A stretch of 64,000 bases of DNA, taken from assembly GCA_035461245.1 (NCBI GenBank), contig DATHVP010000100.1, positions 13,345 through 77,344 on the forward strand. The letters run 5' to 3'. The notes beneath the pieces were generated by a model. That model did no database searches and had not been told where the DNA came from. It was given only the letters and a program-made list of their open reading frames with translations. Numbering within the stretch: position 1 is the stretch's first letter; every line of letters starts with the position of its first letter. Below are positions 26,126 to 33,930 of the stretch, one piece after another. This stretch comes from SH-MAG3 sp035461245 (GTDB lineage Bacteria; Gemmatimonadota; Gemmatimonadetes; Longimicrobiales; RSA9). Made by a program: the position numbers and the translations under genes.

Positions 26126-27237
26126 GACCCCGGTTCCTCCAGCCAGCGGGACCAGGCGAGGCCGCCATTGCCCTCGCGGTCGAAGTGGTGGACGCTGAGC
26201 AGGGCACCACCGCCCCGCATGATGTCCAGGCGGATGAAGCCGATGCGGTTGTGGGCGCTGAAGTAGCTCTCCCGCATGTGCACGGAGCAGGTAGCCTTGG
26301 AGTACGAGCCCGCGCCGCTGACGACGAGGTACCGCGCCTCCGGCGGCCCGCGTAGCACCTGCAGGTTGTGGTCGTGGCCCGCGGCGTAGATGAAGGGCGG
26401 GTTCTCCTCGAACGCCGCCGTCAGCGAGTCGCGCATCGTGCGGTTCGCCGACGAAAGGATGTCCTGCGGGCTGCCGGCCCAACGGTTGAACGGGGCCGTG
26501 ATGCCGCAGTAGCCGCCGTGCTTGCCACCGGTCATGAGCGGGTGGTGGCCGGTCACAATGACGATCTGGCCGGGCATGGTCGGCCGGACCTGCTGGCGCA
26601 GGACGTCCGTGGCGGTGTGCACGTCCGTCGGGCAGTCGGACAGCTCGTCCTCCACCAGGTAGGAATGCAGCCACCAGTGCGTGTCAACCATGATGAGGCG
26701 CACGCGACCGGCATCCAACGCCACCGGGCCGGGGCACCCGTTCTCGGGCAGCAGCCGCACGTCCCGGCCCTCCGCCAGCTCCGTGATGAGCGCTTCCTGC
26801 CGGCGGATGGCGTACAGACCCGACGGGCCCGACGAGGCCCAGTCATGGTTGCCCGGCACGAAGATGCCGCGGGCGCCGTGCGGCACCGCCCGTACCTGCT
26901 CGCGCAGGCGACGCACAGCGTCGGGATAATCCGGCGCCGCTGGATCAGGGATGCCGTCGGGATAGATGTTGTCGCCCAGGAACAGGATCACCGTCCGCCC
27001 CGGCGCCGCCGCGGCGTGGGCGTAAAGGGAATCCAGCGGCGCGCCGGGGTCCCGTGGGTCCGGCTCGCCGGCATCGCCGATGAACAGCACCGTCATCTCG
27101 ATGTCGTCGGGTTCCGCCACCGCCGGCGTGCTGTGCAGGGAGCAGCCGGCACCTGCCACCAGCGCTGTCGAGAGCGCTGCCGCGAGAGCTGGACCGACGC
27201 GCCAGTATGCGCGGCCGGCCCTGAGTCCGTCAGTCAC
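26122..27237 (-). CDS. Calcineurin-like metallophosphoesterase, lipoprotein
   Basis: About 371 residues. The best start is GTG 27237, seven bases after GGAGG, giving a signal peptide with lipobox VAGAGC. The phosphatase motifs are in order: LFIGDAGE, FLGDNIYP, PGNHDW, VTGHHPL and AGHDHNLQVL, the full set of two-metal ligands. GDAG...LGDNIYPDG is the acid-phosphatase-like subgroup that in Bacteroidota is often the N-terminal half of a protein ending in a D15-like barrel. Here that barrel is a separate gene four positions downstream. The open frame extends to 27456 through tandem repeats and is not native there. Confidence 0.85.
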   Translation of the reverse strand: MTDGLRAGRAYWRVGPALAAALSTALVAGAGCSLHSTPAVAEPDDIEMTVLFIGDAGEPDPRDPGAPLDSLYAHAAAAPGRTVILFLGDNIYPDGIPDPAAPDYPDAVRRLREQVRAVPHGARGIFVPGNHDWASSGPSGLYAIRRQEALITELAEGRDVRLLPENGCPGPVALDAGRVRLIMVDTHWWLHSYLVEDELSDCPTDVHTATDVLRQQVRPTMPGQIVIVTGHHPLMTGGKHGGYCGITAPFNRWAGSPQDILSSANRTMRDSLTAAFEENPPFIYAAGHDHNLQVLRGPPEARYLVVSGAGSYSKATCSVHMRESYFSAHNRIGFIRLDIMRGGGALLSVHHFDREGNGGLAWSRWLEEPGS

Positions 27238-27280
27238 GAAGACGCCTCCATCAACTTGTTTGACCCGGAGCAGCAGCAGG

Positions 27281-27338
27281 TCTCGTGCCTCGCGGCACGG
27301 GGTCGTGCCTCGCGGCACGGGGTCGTGCCTCGGCACGG
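27281..27338. repeat. Three tandem 18-20 base palindromic repeats
   Basis: Units of tctCGTGCC-TCGC-GGCACGg occur at 27281-27300, 27301-27320 and, shortened by two bases in the loop, 27321-27338. Each can fold into a 6-base hairpin. They lie between two divergent genes, in the 5' region of both the metallophosphoesterase and the peroxiredoxin. Confidence 0.75.
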
Positions 27339-27386
27339 GTGTATGGTGTATGGGGATGGTGTATGGGGATGGTGTATGGTGGGGCA
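27338..27386. repeat. GTGTATGG tandem array, copy 1
   Basis: Five TGTATGG words spaced 7 or 15 bases apart (TGTATGG directly repeated, then GGATGG spacers) follow directly on the palindromic repeats. The same words recur at 43923-43944 and 60333-60445. Confidence 0.7.
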
Positions 27387-27476
27387 CTGGCGGCGGCGGG
27401 GCAGTCGGGGCTACCATGGATCTGGCAGCGTCGGGCGGCAGCCCGGCATCCGACACCCAACGGCACGGGAGGCAGA

Positions 27477-28058
27477 GTGAGGCGGATATTCGCAGCGGGC
27501 CTGCTGGCCGGCGCCCTCGTCGCGGCTTGGCCGGCGGACGTCAGGGCACAGCAGCCGGAGCAGGCCTTCCTGCCCGTGGGGACCCTGGCACCGGACGTCA
27601 GCTTCACGGGCGCGACGCGCTACGGCATGCTGGCAGAGCCCGTCCGGCTGAGCCAGTTCCACGGGCAGACCGTTGTCATCGCGTTCTTCTTCAGGGCACG
27701 GTCCCCTGGCTGAACGGTGCAAATGGAAGCGTACCGTGATCAGTACGCTCAGCTTTTCCATGGCGGGAGAAACGTTGTTCTCATCGCCCTCAGCGCCGAC
27801 CCGACGGACGACCTCGTCTCGTGGGCGGCAGACGGTCATTTTCCGTTCCTGTTCGGCAGCGATCCGGGCAGTCCCGTCTACGCCGCCTTCGGCGGCAGCC
27901 CGCGGGACACGGGAACGGCAGGCAGCAGGGCCGTCATCGTCATCGGGCCGGACGGCCGGATCGCCCATGTGATCCCCACGTTCCGGCAGGTGGACCCGGA
28001 GGCGTACGAGGAACTCGGCGCCGCCATCGACCGGGTGACGCCGAGGCACGACCACTGA
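27477..28058 (+). CDS. Candidate selenoprotein: exported peroxiredoxin (BCP/AhpC-TSA type) with in-frame TGA at the active site
   Basis: Reading TGA 27711-27713 as selenocysteine gives one 193-residue protein with Sec at 79. A signal peptide (FAAGLLAGALVAAWPADVRA) is followed by PVGTLAPDVSFTG and LSQFHGQTVVIAFFFRARSPG-U-TVQMEAYRDQY. Around the TGA this matches the peroxiredoxin peroxidatic motif (YFYPKDxTPGCT): S-P-G-U-T for T-P-G-C-T. The thioredoxin-fold continues in the same frame to 28058 (VVLIALSADP, FPFLFGSD, AVIVIGPDGRIAHV). There is no Cys in the protein, so it would be a one-selenol enzyme. A SECIS-like hairpin follows. The GTG start has GGGAGG four bases upstream. The alternative is a stop mutation in a recent pseudogene. 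Confidence 0.8.
27724..27760 (+). promoter_or_regulatory. Putative bacterial SECIS hairpin
   Basis: After the in-frame TGA there is a perfect 7-base stem, AGCGTAC (27728-27734) with GTACGCT (27743-27749), and an 8-base apical loop CGTGATCA. The loop begins 21 bases after the TGA and has G as its second base. As I recall the bacterial SECIS consensus, it asks for a 4-16 base upper stem, a 3-14 base loop with G in the first two positions, and 16-37 bases from UGA to loop, all met here. An outer TGGAA/TTCCA pairing extends it across a bulge. Confidence 0.65.
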
Positions 28059-28120
28059 GTCTGGTGGCCGGAGCGGGCCCTGCGGCGCGATCGCGCCAGT
28101 AGCCACACAACGAGGCGAAT

Positions 28121-28156
28121 GGCGGGCGGGCTCCCCTTGCAGGGGGCTCGCCCGCC
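28121..28156. terminator. Long hairpin between convergent genes
   Basis: A stem of about 15 base pairs including two G-U pairs (GGCGGGCGGGCTCCC and its partner at 28142-28156) closes a short loop, 62 bases after the peroxiredoxin stop and 42 before the next gene's stop. No T-run follows. Likely a two-way terminator. Confidence 0.6.
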
Positions 28157-28198
28157 GTCCGTCGCCCGCCGCATGTCGCCCGCCGTGCAGAACACCCC

Positions 28199-28906
28199 CT
28201 ACCCCGCCACTTCCTGCAGCCGCGCCGCCACGGCCGGCGGCAGCTCGACCATACCGCCGTCGGGCAGGTGCAGCACTGCGGGCAGCCCTGTCGTCGTCGC
28301 GCCGGTGAGGAAGCGCCACGTCACCAGCGCGGTGAGGTACGACCCGAAGGTGGAGGGATAGATGTCGCTGCTGTAGAGGTTGATGTCGGGATGCTCCGCC
28401 ACCACGCGTTGCCAGGCATCGCCCACAGGGATGAGGGGCACGCCGGTGGCGGCGGACACCGACGTCGCGTGCTGGCGGATGACGTCGAACCAGGACGCGT
28501 CCGACTTCGGCGCCCACACCAGCATGAGCGCCACCTGCGCGCCTGGGGCGGCATCGCGGAAGCGACCGACATAGTCCTCCAGGTAGTCCCGGCCCTCGCC
28601 GGAGACGACGGCGACGTCCTGCAGGATCACCACGTCCCACGGCCCGTCCTGCTCCAGCACGCCCTGCGTCTGGTCCGAGTCCCAGTGGTCCCGGAGCATG
28701 CGACCCGGTATGGCCAGCGACCGGACCTCCAGCCGTCGCACCGGCGCGGCCGTGGCCAGGGCGGCGGTGATGGCAGGAACGTCGTCCAGGGCGATGAGGC
28801 TGTTGCCGATGAAGAGCACGCGCAGCGGCCGGTCCGAGCCGGGGCCGGACGGCGACCCGCAGGCCAGGGCGAACGCCGTCGCAAGCAGGACGGCAATGCG
28901 CAACAT
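28199..28906 (-). CDS. Lipoprotein SGNH/GDSL-like hydrolase
   Basis: About 235 residues. The signal has lipobox FALAC and mature start CGSPSGP. The fold shows block I LFIGNSLIALDDVP (the Ser of GNS as nucleophile), VVILQDVAV in the region of block III, and DIYPSTFGSYLTALV near the end in place of DxxH, where the histidine is replaced. The replacement of the usual C-terminal His is notable; the same arrangement occurs in a subset of SGNH-like proteins. Substrate unknown, possibly an acylated glycan. An ATG at 28951 is an alternative start, overlapping the upstream gene by 10 bases. It is probably co-transcribed with the FAD dehydrogenase. Confidence 0.7.
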   Translation of the reverse strand: MLRIAVLLATAFALACGSPSGPGSDRPLRVLFIGNSLIALDDVPAITAALATAAPVRRLEVRSLAIPGRMLRDHWDSDQTQGVLEQDGPWDVVILQDVAVVSGEGRDYLEDYVGRFRDAAPGAQVALMLVWAPKSDASWFDVIRQHATSVSAATGVPLIPVGDAWQRVVAEHPDINLYSSDIYPSTFGSYLTALVTWRFLTGATTTGLPAVLHLPDGGMVELPPAVAARLQEVAG

Positions 28907-28941
28907 GGCACAGCGCGGCCCTGCGCGGCGCGCCACGGGGG

Positions 28942-30615
28942 CTACGCGCATGCCGCGGCCGCCGATCGGCCCGCCACGCGGCCGCCAAAGATGCAGCCGC
29001 CCAGGAACGTGCCCTCCAGCGACCGGTACCCGTGCATGCCGCCGCCGCCGAAGCCCGCCACCTCGCCGGCGGCGTAGAGGCCGGGCATCGGCTCGCCGCG
29101 CCTGCCCAGCACCCGCGCCTGCAGGTCGGTCTCGAGCCCGCCCAGCGACTTGCGCGTCAGGATGTTCAGGCGCACGGCGACGAGGGGGCCGTGGGCGGGA
29201 TGGAGGATGGGCGCTGGCGTGGCAACGCGCACCAGCCGCTCGCTGAGGACGCGTCGCGCATCACGCACGATGGCGAGCTGCGGGTCCTTGCCCGCCACGT
29301 TGCGGACCTGCGCGTCCCGGTCGTGCACTTCGCGGGCGACGATGTCGTAGTCCACGCGCTCGTCGCCGATGAGCGCGTTCATCCCTTCCACGAGCTCGCG
29401 GAGCGTGCGGCGGACGACGAAGTCCGCGCCGTGATCCATGAACGCCTGCACCGGCGCCTGCACCGCACGACCGAGGCGACGCAGCGTGAGGCGCATGTCG
29501 CGACCGGTAAGATCGGGGTTCTGCTCGCTGCCGGACAGGGCGAACTCGCGCTTGATGATGACGCGGTTCAGCAGGAACCACGTGTGCGGCCAGTTGCGCG
29601 TCGTGATGTGCTGCAGCGTGCCCAGCGTGTCGGCGCCGGGAATGTTCGGGAACGGCAGGCGCCGGCCGGTGGGGTCCAGCCACAGGCTGCTCGGGCCCGG
29701 CAGGATGCGGATACCGTGGCCCCGCCAGATGCCATTCCAGTTGCGGAGGCCCTCCGTGTAATGCCACATGCGGTCCTGGTTGATGAGCCGCGCGCCCTGC
29801 TCGACCACCGCCTCCTGCAGCAGTCCGTCCACATGCGCCGGCACGCCCGTGAGCATGAACGCCGGCGCGTCGCCCAGCCGGTCCACCGGCCAGTGGCGGC
29901 GCACCAGGTCGTGGTTTCCACCGATCCCGCCTGACGTGATGATGACGGCCTGGCCGTGCAGCGTGAAGTCCGCGACGACGTCCCTGCCCGATGCGACGCC
30001 GCGCCCGGCGTTCGTCGGCGCCAGCACGTCGCCATGCACGCCGACGACGACGCCGTCGCGCAGCACCAGCTCACGCACACGATGACGGAACCGGAACGCC
30101 AGCCGGCCGGCGCGCTCGTGCTCGCGCACACGTCGCACGAACGGCTCGAGCACCGCGGGGCCGGTGCCCCACGTGACATGGAAGCGCGGCACGCTGTTGC
30201 CCGGACCGCCGGCCCCCGCCGCGCCCCGTTCCGCCCAGCCCACGGCCGGGAAGAAGCGCATGCCCTGGCCGTACAGCCACGCCCGCTTCTCCCCCGCCGC
30301 GAAGTCCAGGTATGCGTCCGCCCAGCGCCGCGGCCAGTGATCCTCATCGCGGTGGAAGCCGGCGGTGGCGTGCCAGTCGCGGGAAGCCAGGTCGGGGGAA
30401 TCGCGGATGCCCAGGCGGCGCTGCTCCGGTGAGTTGATGAAGAACAGCCCGCCGAACGACCAGAACGCCTGCCCGCCCAGGCTCTGCTCACCCTCCTGGT
30501 CCACGACCACCACGCGACGGCCTGCGTCGGCCGCTTCCGCCGCCGCCACCAGGCCCGCCAGGCCGGCCCCGACGACAATCATGTCCGTGTCCTGCTCGCT
30601 CCCGGGCATGCTCAT
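28942..30615 (-). CDS. FAD-binding dehydrogenase (fumarate reductase/ketosteroid dehydrogenase-like)
   Basis: A 557-residue soluble flavoprotein. The N-terminal Rossmann motif is VVGAGLAGLVAAAEAADAG with the acidic VVVVDQEGE, then SLGGQAFWSFGGLFF, which is the FAD-contacting loop of this family. The C-terminal flavin motif is GLYAAGEVAGFGGGGMHGYR followed by GTFLGGCIFGGRVAG. Members reduce or oxidise an alpha,beta C-C bond (steroids, fumarate analogues); the substrate here is unknown. No signal peptide is seen. The gene precedes the SGNH lipoprotein gene with an end overlap or a 35-base gap depending on its start. Confidence 0.88.
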   Translation of the reverse strand: MSMPGSEQDTDMIVVGAGLAGLVAAAEAADAGRRVVVVDQEGEQSLGGQAFWSFGGLFFINSPEQRRLGIRDSPDLASRDWHATAGFHRDEDHWPRRWADAYLDFAAGEKRAWLYGQGMRFFPAVGWAERGAAGAGGPGNSVPRFHVTWGTGPAVLEPFVRRVREHERAGRLAFRFRHRVRELVLRDGVVVGVHGDVLAPTNAGRGVASGRDVVADFTLHGQAVIITSGGIGGNHDLVRRHWPVDRLGDAPAFMLTGVPAHVDGLLQEAVVEQGARLINQDRMWHYTEGLRNWNGIWRGHGIRILPGPSSLWLDPTGRRLPFPNIPGADTLGTLQHITTRNWPHTWFLLNRVIIKREFALSGSEQNPDLTGRDMRLTLRRLGRAVQAPVQAFMDHGADFVVRRTLRELVEGMNALIGDERVDYDIVAREVHDRDAQVRNVAGKDPQLAIVRDARRVLSERLVRVATPAPILHPAHGPLVAVRLNILTRKSLGGLETDLQARVLGRRGEPMPGLYAAGEVAGFGGGGMHGYRSLEGTFLGGCIFGGRVAGRSAAAACA

Positions 30616-30717
30616 CGGTACGGCGCCGCGGGTGCGGTGTCAACGGCGGCGTGAAGCGAGCGACGGCCGTGGGCGGCGCACTACCCTGCCTCGGGCGACT
30701 TCACGCATGGGCGAACG

Positions 30718-33642
30718 TCAGGTCGCCCGCATGTCATCGCCCGGTGTGACTGCCGGCAGGGTGAAGTAGAAGGTGGCGCCGGCGCCGCTGTGGCTTTCTG
30801 CCCAGATGCGTCCGCCGTGGGCCTCGACGATGCCCCTGGCGATGGCCAGACCGAGGCCGACGCCGCGGCGGTCGCCCTTGCGGGCCTGCCAGAAGCGATT
30901 GAAGACGTGGGGCAGGTTCTCCGGCGGGATGCCGGGCCCCGTGTCCGCGATCATGAACCTGACGCCTGCCGTGTCGGCATCGACGCGGATGGTGACGGTC
31001 CCGTTCGCCGGCGTGAACTTGATGGCGTTGCCTCCGAGGTTCGAGAGCACGCGCAGCACCTGGTGGGCGTCCATGCGCACGGGTGGCAGGCCGGACTCCA
31101 CCATGCACGAGAGCTGCACGGCCTTTTCAGCCGCCAGCGGCCTCAGCAGCGCATCGGCTTCGGCCACCAGTTCGGACAGGTCGTGTTCCCGGGGATCAAT
31201 GGAGAAGCTGCGGGCCTCGATGCTGGACAGGTCCAGGAGGTCGCCGATCATCCGATTCATCTGGGCCACGGACCGGTTGATGATCTCCAGCGGCCGGGTA
31301 TGCGAGGAGCGGCGCTCGTCGCCTGCGTCCAGCAGCATGCCGGCACTGAGCTGGATCAGGTTAAGCGGATTGCGCAGGTCGTGGGACACGATGCCGAGCA
31401 CCTCGTCGCGGGCGCGAACCGCCTGCTGTGCCCTGCGGAACAGGAGGCCATGCTCGACGGCCAGGGCGGCCTTGGCCGCCAGTTCCTGTGCCAGGATCAG
31501 GTCCGCTGCGCTGTAGTGCCGCTCCGACTCCGACATGGCCATGGTCATGGTGCCCAGTACGGCGTCATGGGCCGTCAGCGGCACGATCATGAGGGAGCGC
31601 ACCCGGGTCTCTCGCAGCCGTCGGAGGTGCTCCGGATCCCGGCCGATGGCCTCGAGCATGGCGTCGGTGCATTCGGCGACGAGCACCGGCTCACGGGTAC
31701 GCGCCACGCGTACGATGGCGTGGCGGTCGGGGTCATCATCCAGCGAGCGGTGCGTCCGTTGCAGCAGCGCCGGCTCGCGACCGGGATCCACGTGGGTTGC
31801 CGCGACCCGGTGAAGCATGCGGTCCTCATCCAGCAGGTCCAGGGTGCAGTAATCCGCCAGCGCGGGCACGACGAGGCGGGCCAGGCGGGCGAGGCCCGCT
31901 TCATGATCGAGGTTCTCGTCCAGCAGAGACGCTGCACGGGCGAGGAAAGCCTGCGCGTCCTCGGCGGCACGTCGCGTAGACACGTCCTGCATGGAACCGA
32001 TGACGCGAGAGGCATTGCCATCGGCGTCCCGGGAGATGTGGCAGCAGTTGAGGACGGTGGCGTACACGCCGTCGCCCCGCAGGAAGCGGTGCTCGGTGGT
32101 CCACGTCTCGTTCATGGTTCCCAGCGCGGCGTGAAGGCCGCCGACTACGCGGGCGCGCTCCTCCGGATGGACGCGATCGTACCACCACTCAATGCGCGGC
32201 TTCATCTCTTCCGGCACGTAGCGCAGCATGCGGTAACTGTCCCCGTTCCAGAACACGCTGCCCGATCTCACGTCCCAGTCCCAGATGGCGCTGTTCGTGG
32301 CATGCAGCACCAGCCGGTAGCGCTCCTCGTTCTTGCGCAGTGCCCGCTCCGTCCGACGCCGCCCGGTGACGTCATGCGCGTTGACGATGGCCAGTGTCTC
32401 ACCGTCGTGACCGTCAACCAGCTTGCCACGCAGTTCGACCGTGCGCCAGCCGTCCCGGCGATGGCGCAGTCGCAGTTCGAGCGGCTCCCCAAGCGCGCTC
32501 TGCTCGATGGCCTGCTGGAACGCCGCGCGGCTCTCGAAGATGTCGTCCGGGTGCAGGAACTCGCTCGCGCCGTGGCCCACCATCTCCTGCGGCCGGTAGC
32601 CGAGGACCCGGTTGACGGACGGGCTGATGTAGCGGATGATGTCCTTCTCATCCACGACCTCGATGATGTCCCAGGCGTTCTCGATGAGGGACCGGAAATG
32701 CTCCTCCCGGCGGCGCAGGTTCTGCTCCGCCCGGCGCCTGCCGGTCATGTCCAGGACGGTGGATATCACGGCGGGCCGGCCGTCCAGCTCGGTGCGCGTG
32801 CCGTGCGTCTCGAGGAGGACGACGGAGCCGTCGCGACGTCGTCCGCGGAACGAGTAGCGCATGCTGTCAATTTCGCCCGACAGCCGCTTTCGCATGTTCT
32901 CCGCCACCATCTCCCGGTCCTCTTCCAGCACGACGTCCAGGACGTCCGACATCTCGTACATCTGCTCCACCGTGTAGCCGAATATCTCGGCAAGCCGCGG
33001 ATTGACATACCGGAAATAGTTGTCCTGGATCAGCGCGATACCCACCAGTGACTGTTCCACGAGTTGTCGGAACATGGGGGCCTCCAGCAGCAACCCGGCC
33101 ATCAGTCCGTCGGCCCGTCGGGGACGCGAACCGATGCGCCGTTGTTCAAGGACGTGGTCAAAGTCCGCAGCCGCGCTGCCCGCAAGGTCCTGCAAGTCCC
33201 GCACGTCGTCCTCGGACCAGGTCCGAGAGCTGCCATCCAGTACTGCGAGCACGCCCGCTGCACCGCCACCGACACCGTGAACAGGCACTGCGACACACGC
33301 CTGCAGACCCGATGCAGCAGGGGCGACATCGGCACCGCCATGAATCACGAGTGGCTCGGACAGCGTGGCGATCTGCTCCTGGAGCGTGACGGGCAGGACC
33401 TGCAATTCGGGACCGCTGACGTCTTCGGGGAGACCAACGCTGCCCAGCACCCGCGCTTCGCCGTCCTGCACGAGGGTGAGTACCGCCGCCGGTGCGTGCA
33501 GCCGCTCGCACGCTGACACGACCACTTCGCGAAACCGGGTGAGCGCCGCGCTATCGGGCGATCCCTGAGTGTCAGCGGGCAGTACGGCCGGTTCGGGTCT
33601 GACTGTGGTTGCTGGGCCTGCGCGTTGAGGAATAGCCGACAT
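30718..33642 (-). CDS. Multi-domain sensor histidine kinase (GAF-PAS-PAS-PAS-GAF-HisKA-HATPase)
   Basis: A 974-residue soluble kinase without membrane helices. Domain order: GAF (about 30-165), three PAS domains (FRQLVEQSLVGIALIQDN near 190; HFRSLIENAWDIIEVVDEKD near 315; RYRLVLHATNSAIWDWD near 440), GAF (580-735), HisKA with VSHDLRNPLNLIQL, and HATPase with NLGGNAIKF, DTGPGIP and GVGLGLAI. It has no receiver domain and no partner response regulator nearby, so it is an orphan kinase. The ATG follows CAGGTG. The 288 bases upstream, to the DUF4389 gene, contain only a doubtful small frame. Confidence 0.9.
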   Translation of the reverse strand: MSAIPQRAGPATTVRPEPAVLPADTQGSPDSAALTRFREVVVSACERLHAPAAVLTLVQDGEARVLGSVGLPEDVSGPELQVLPVTLQEQIATLSEPLVIHGGADVAPAASGLQACVAVPVHGVGGGAAGVLAVLDGSSRTWSEDDVRDLQDLAGSAAADFDHVLEQRRIGSRPRRADGLMAGLLLEAPMFRQLVEQSLVGIALIQDNYFRYVNPRLAEIFGYTVEQMYEMSDVLDVVLEEDREMVAENMRKRLSGEIDSMRYSFRGRRRDGSVVLLETHGTRTELDGRPAVISTVLDMTGRRRAEQNLRRREEHFRSLIENAWDIIEVVDEKDIIRYISPSVNRVLGYRPQEMVGHGASEFLHPDDIFESRAAFQQAIEQSALGEPLELRLRHRRDGWRTVELRGKLVDGHDGETLAIVNAHDVTGRRRTERALRKNEERYRLVLHATNSAIWDWDVRSGSVFWNGDSYRMLRYVPEEMKPRIEWWYDRVHPEERARVVGGLHAALGTMNETWTTEHRFLRGDGVYATVLNCCHISRDADGNASRVIGSMQDVSTRRAAEDAQAFLARAASLLDENLDHEAGLARLARLVVPALADYCTLDLLDEDRMLHRVAATHVDPGREPALLQRTHRSLDDDPDRHAIVRVARTREPVLVAECTDAMLEAIGRDPEHLRRLRETRVRSLMIVPLTAHDAVLGTMTMAMSESERHYSAADLILAQELAAKAALAVEHGLLFRRAQQAVRARDEVLGIVSHDLRNPLNLIQLSAGMLLDAGDERRSSHTRPLEIINRSVAQMNRMIGDLLDLSSIEARSFSIDPREHDLSELVAEADALLRPLAAEKAVQLSCMVESGLPPVRMDAHQVLRVLSNLGGNAIKFTPANGTVTIRVDADTAGVRFMIADTGPGIPPENLPHVFNRFWQARKGDRRGVGLGLAIARGIVEAHGGRIWAESHSGAGATFYFTLPAVTPGDDMRAT

Positions 33643-33811
33643 GGTTCACCTGCCGCCCGGGACGCGACTCCGGCGCTCCGCTGATACCGTGGAGCTCGTC
33701 AGAGTCTCGACTCACTACACGTGCATTTCCCATTCCCCGCCACAATGTCGGCGACTGCGCCGCCTTTCATGACATCCGTGGCGCGGACGCATCACAGGAT
33801 GCCGGATCGCA

Positions 33812-33916
33812 TCAGCCGTCGCGGTCGCGGATATCAATCGCCCGGCGCGGCGGCCCGTCCAGTTCCAGTACCCGATAGGGGCGCCGGGAATCCAGGCCGA
33901 GGACCCACGCCCACAT
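33812..33916 (-). CDS. Doubtful 34-residue small ORF
   Basis: A short frame begins at ATG 33916, 14 bases after the DUF4389 stop on the same strand, and encodes a 34-residue peptide rich in Trp, Arg and Asp (MWAWVLGLDSRRP start, RAIDIRDRDG end). Its codons have the high G+C third-position bias of real genes here. It has no clear ribosome site and no recognised family. It could be a genuine small protein, a relic of a longer C-terminus, or chance. Confidence 0.25.
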   Translation of the reverse strand: MWAWVLGLDSRRPYRVLELDGPPRRAIDIRDRDG

Positions 33917-33930
33917 GGTCGGCTGACGGC

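Noticed and set aside
25238..26674. Barrel protein gene starting at 26674
   Set aside because: The first 180 codons are antisense-like sequence over the metallophosphoesterase gene. The ATGATG at 26125 overlaps that gene's stop and precedes a signal peptide.
27477..27713. Truncated or frameshifted peroxiredoxin pseudogene
   Set aside because: There is no frame change. The only lesion is a TGA at the catalytic Cys codon, the rest is intact, and a SECIS-like hairpin follows; selenocysteine explains all of this better. A pseudogene stays possible.
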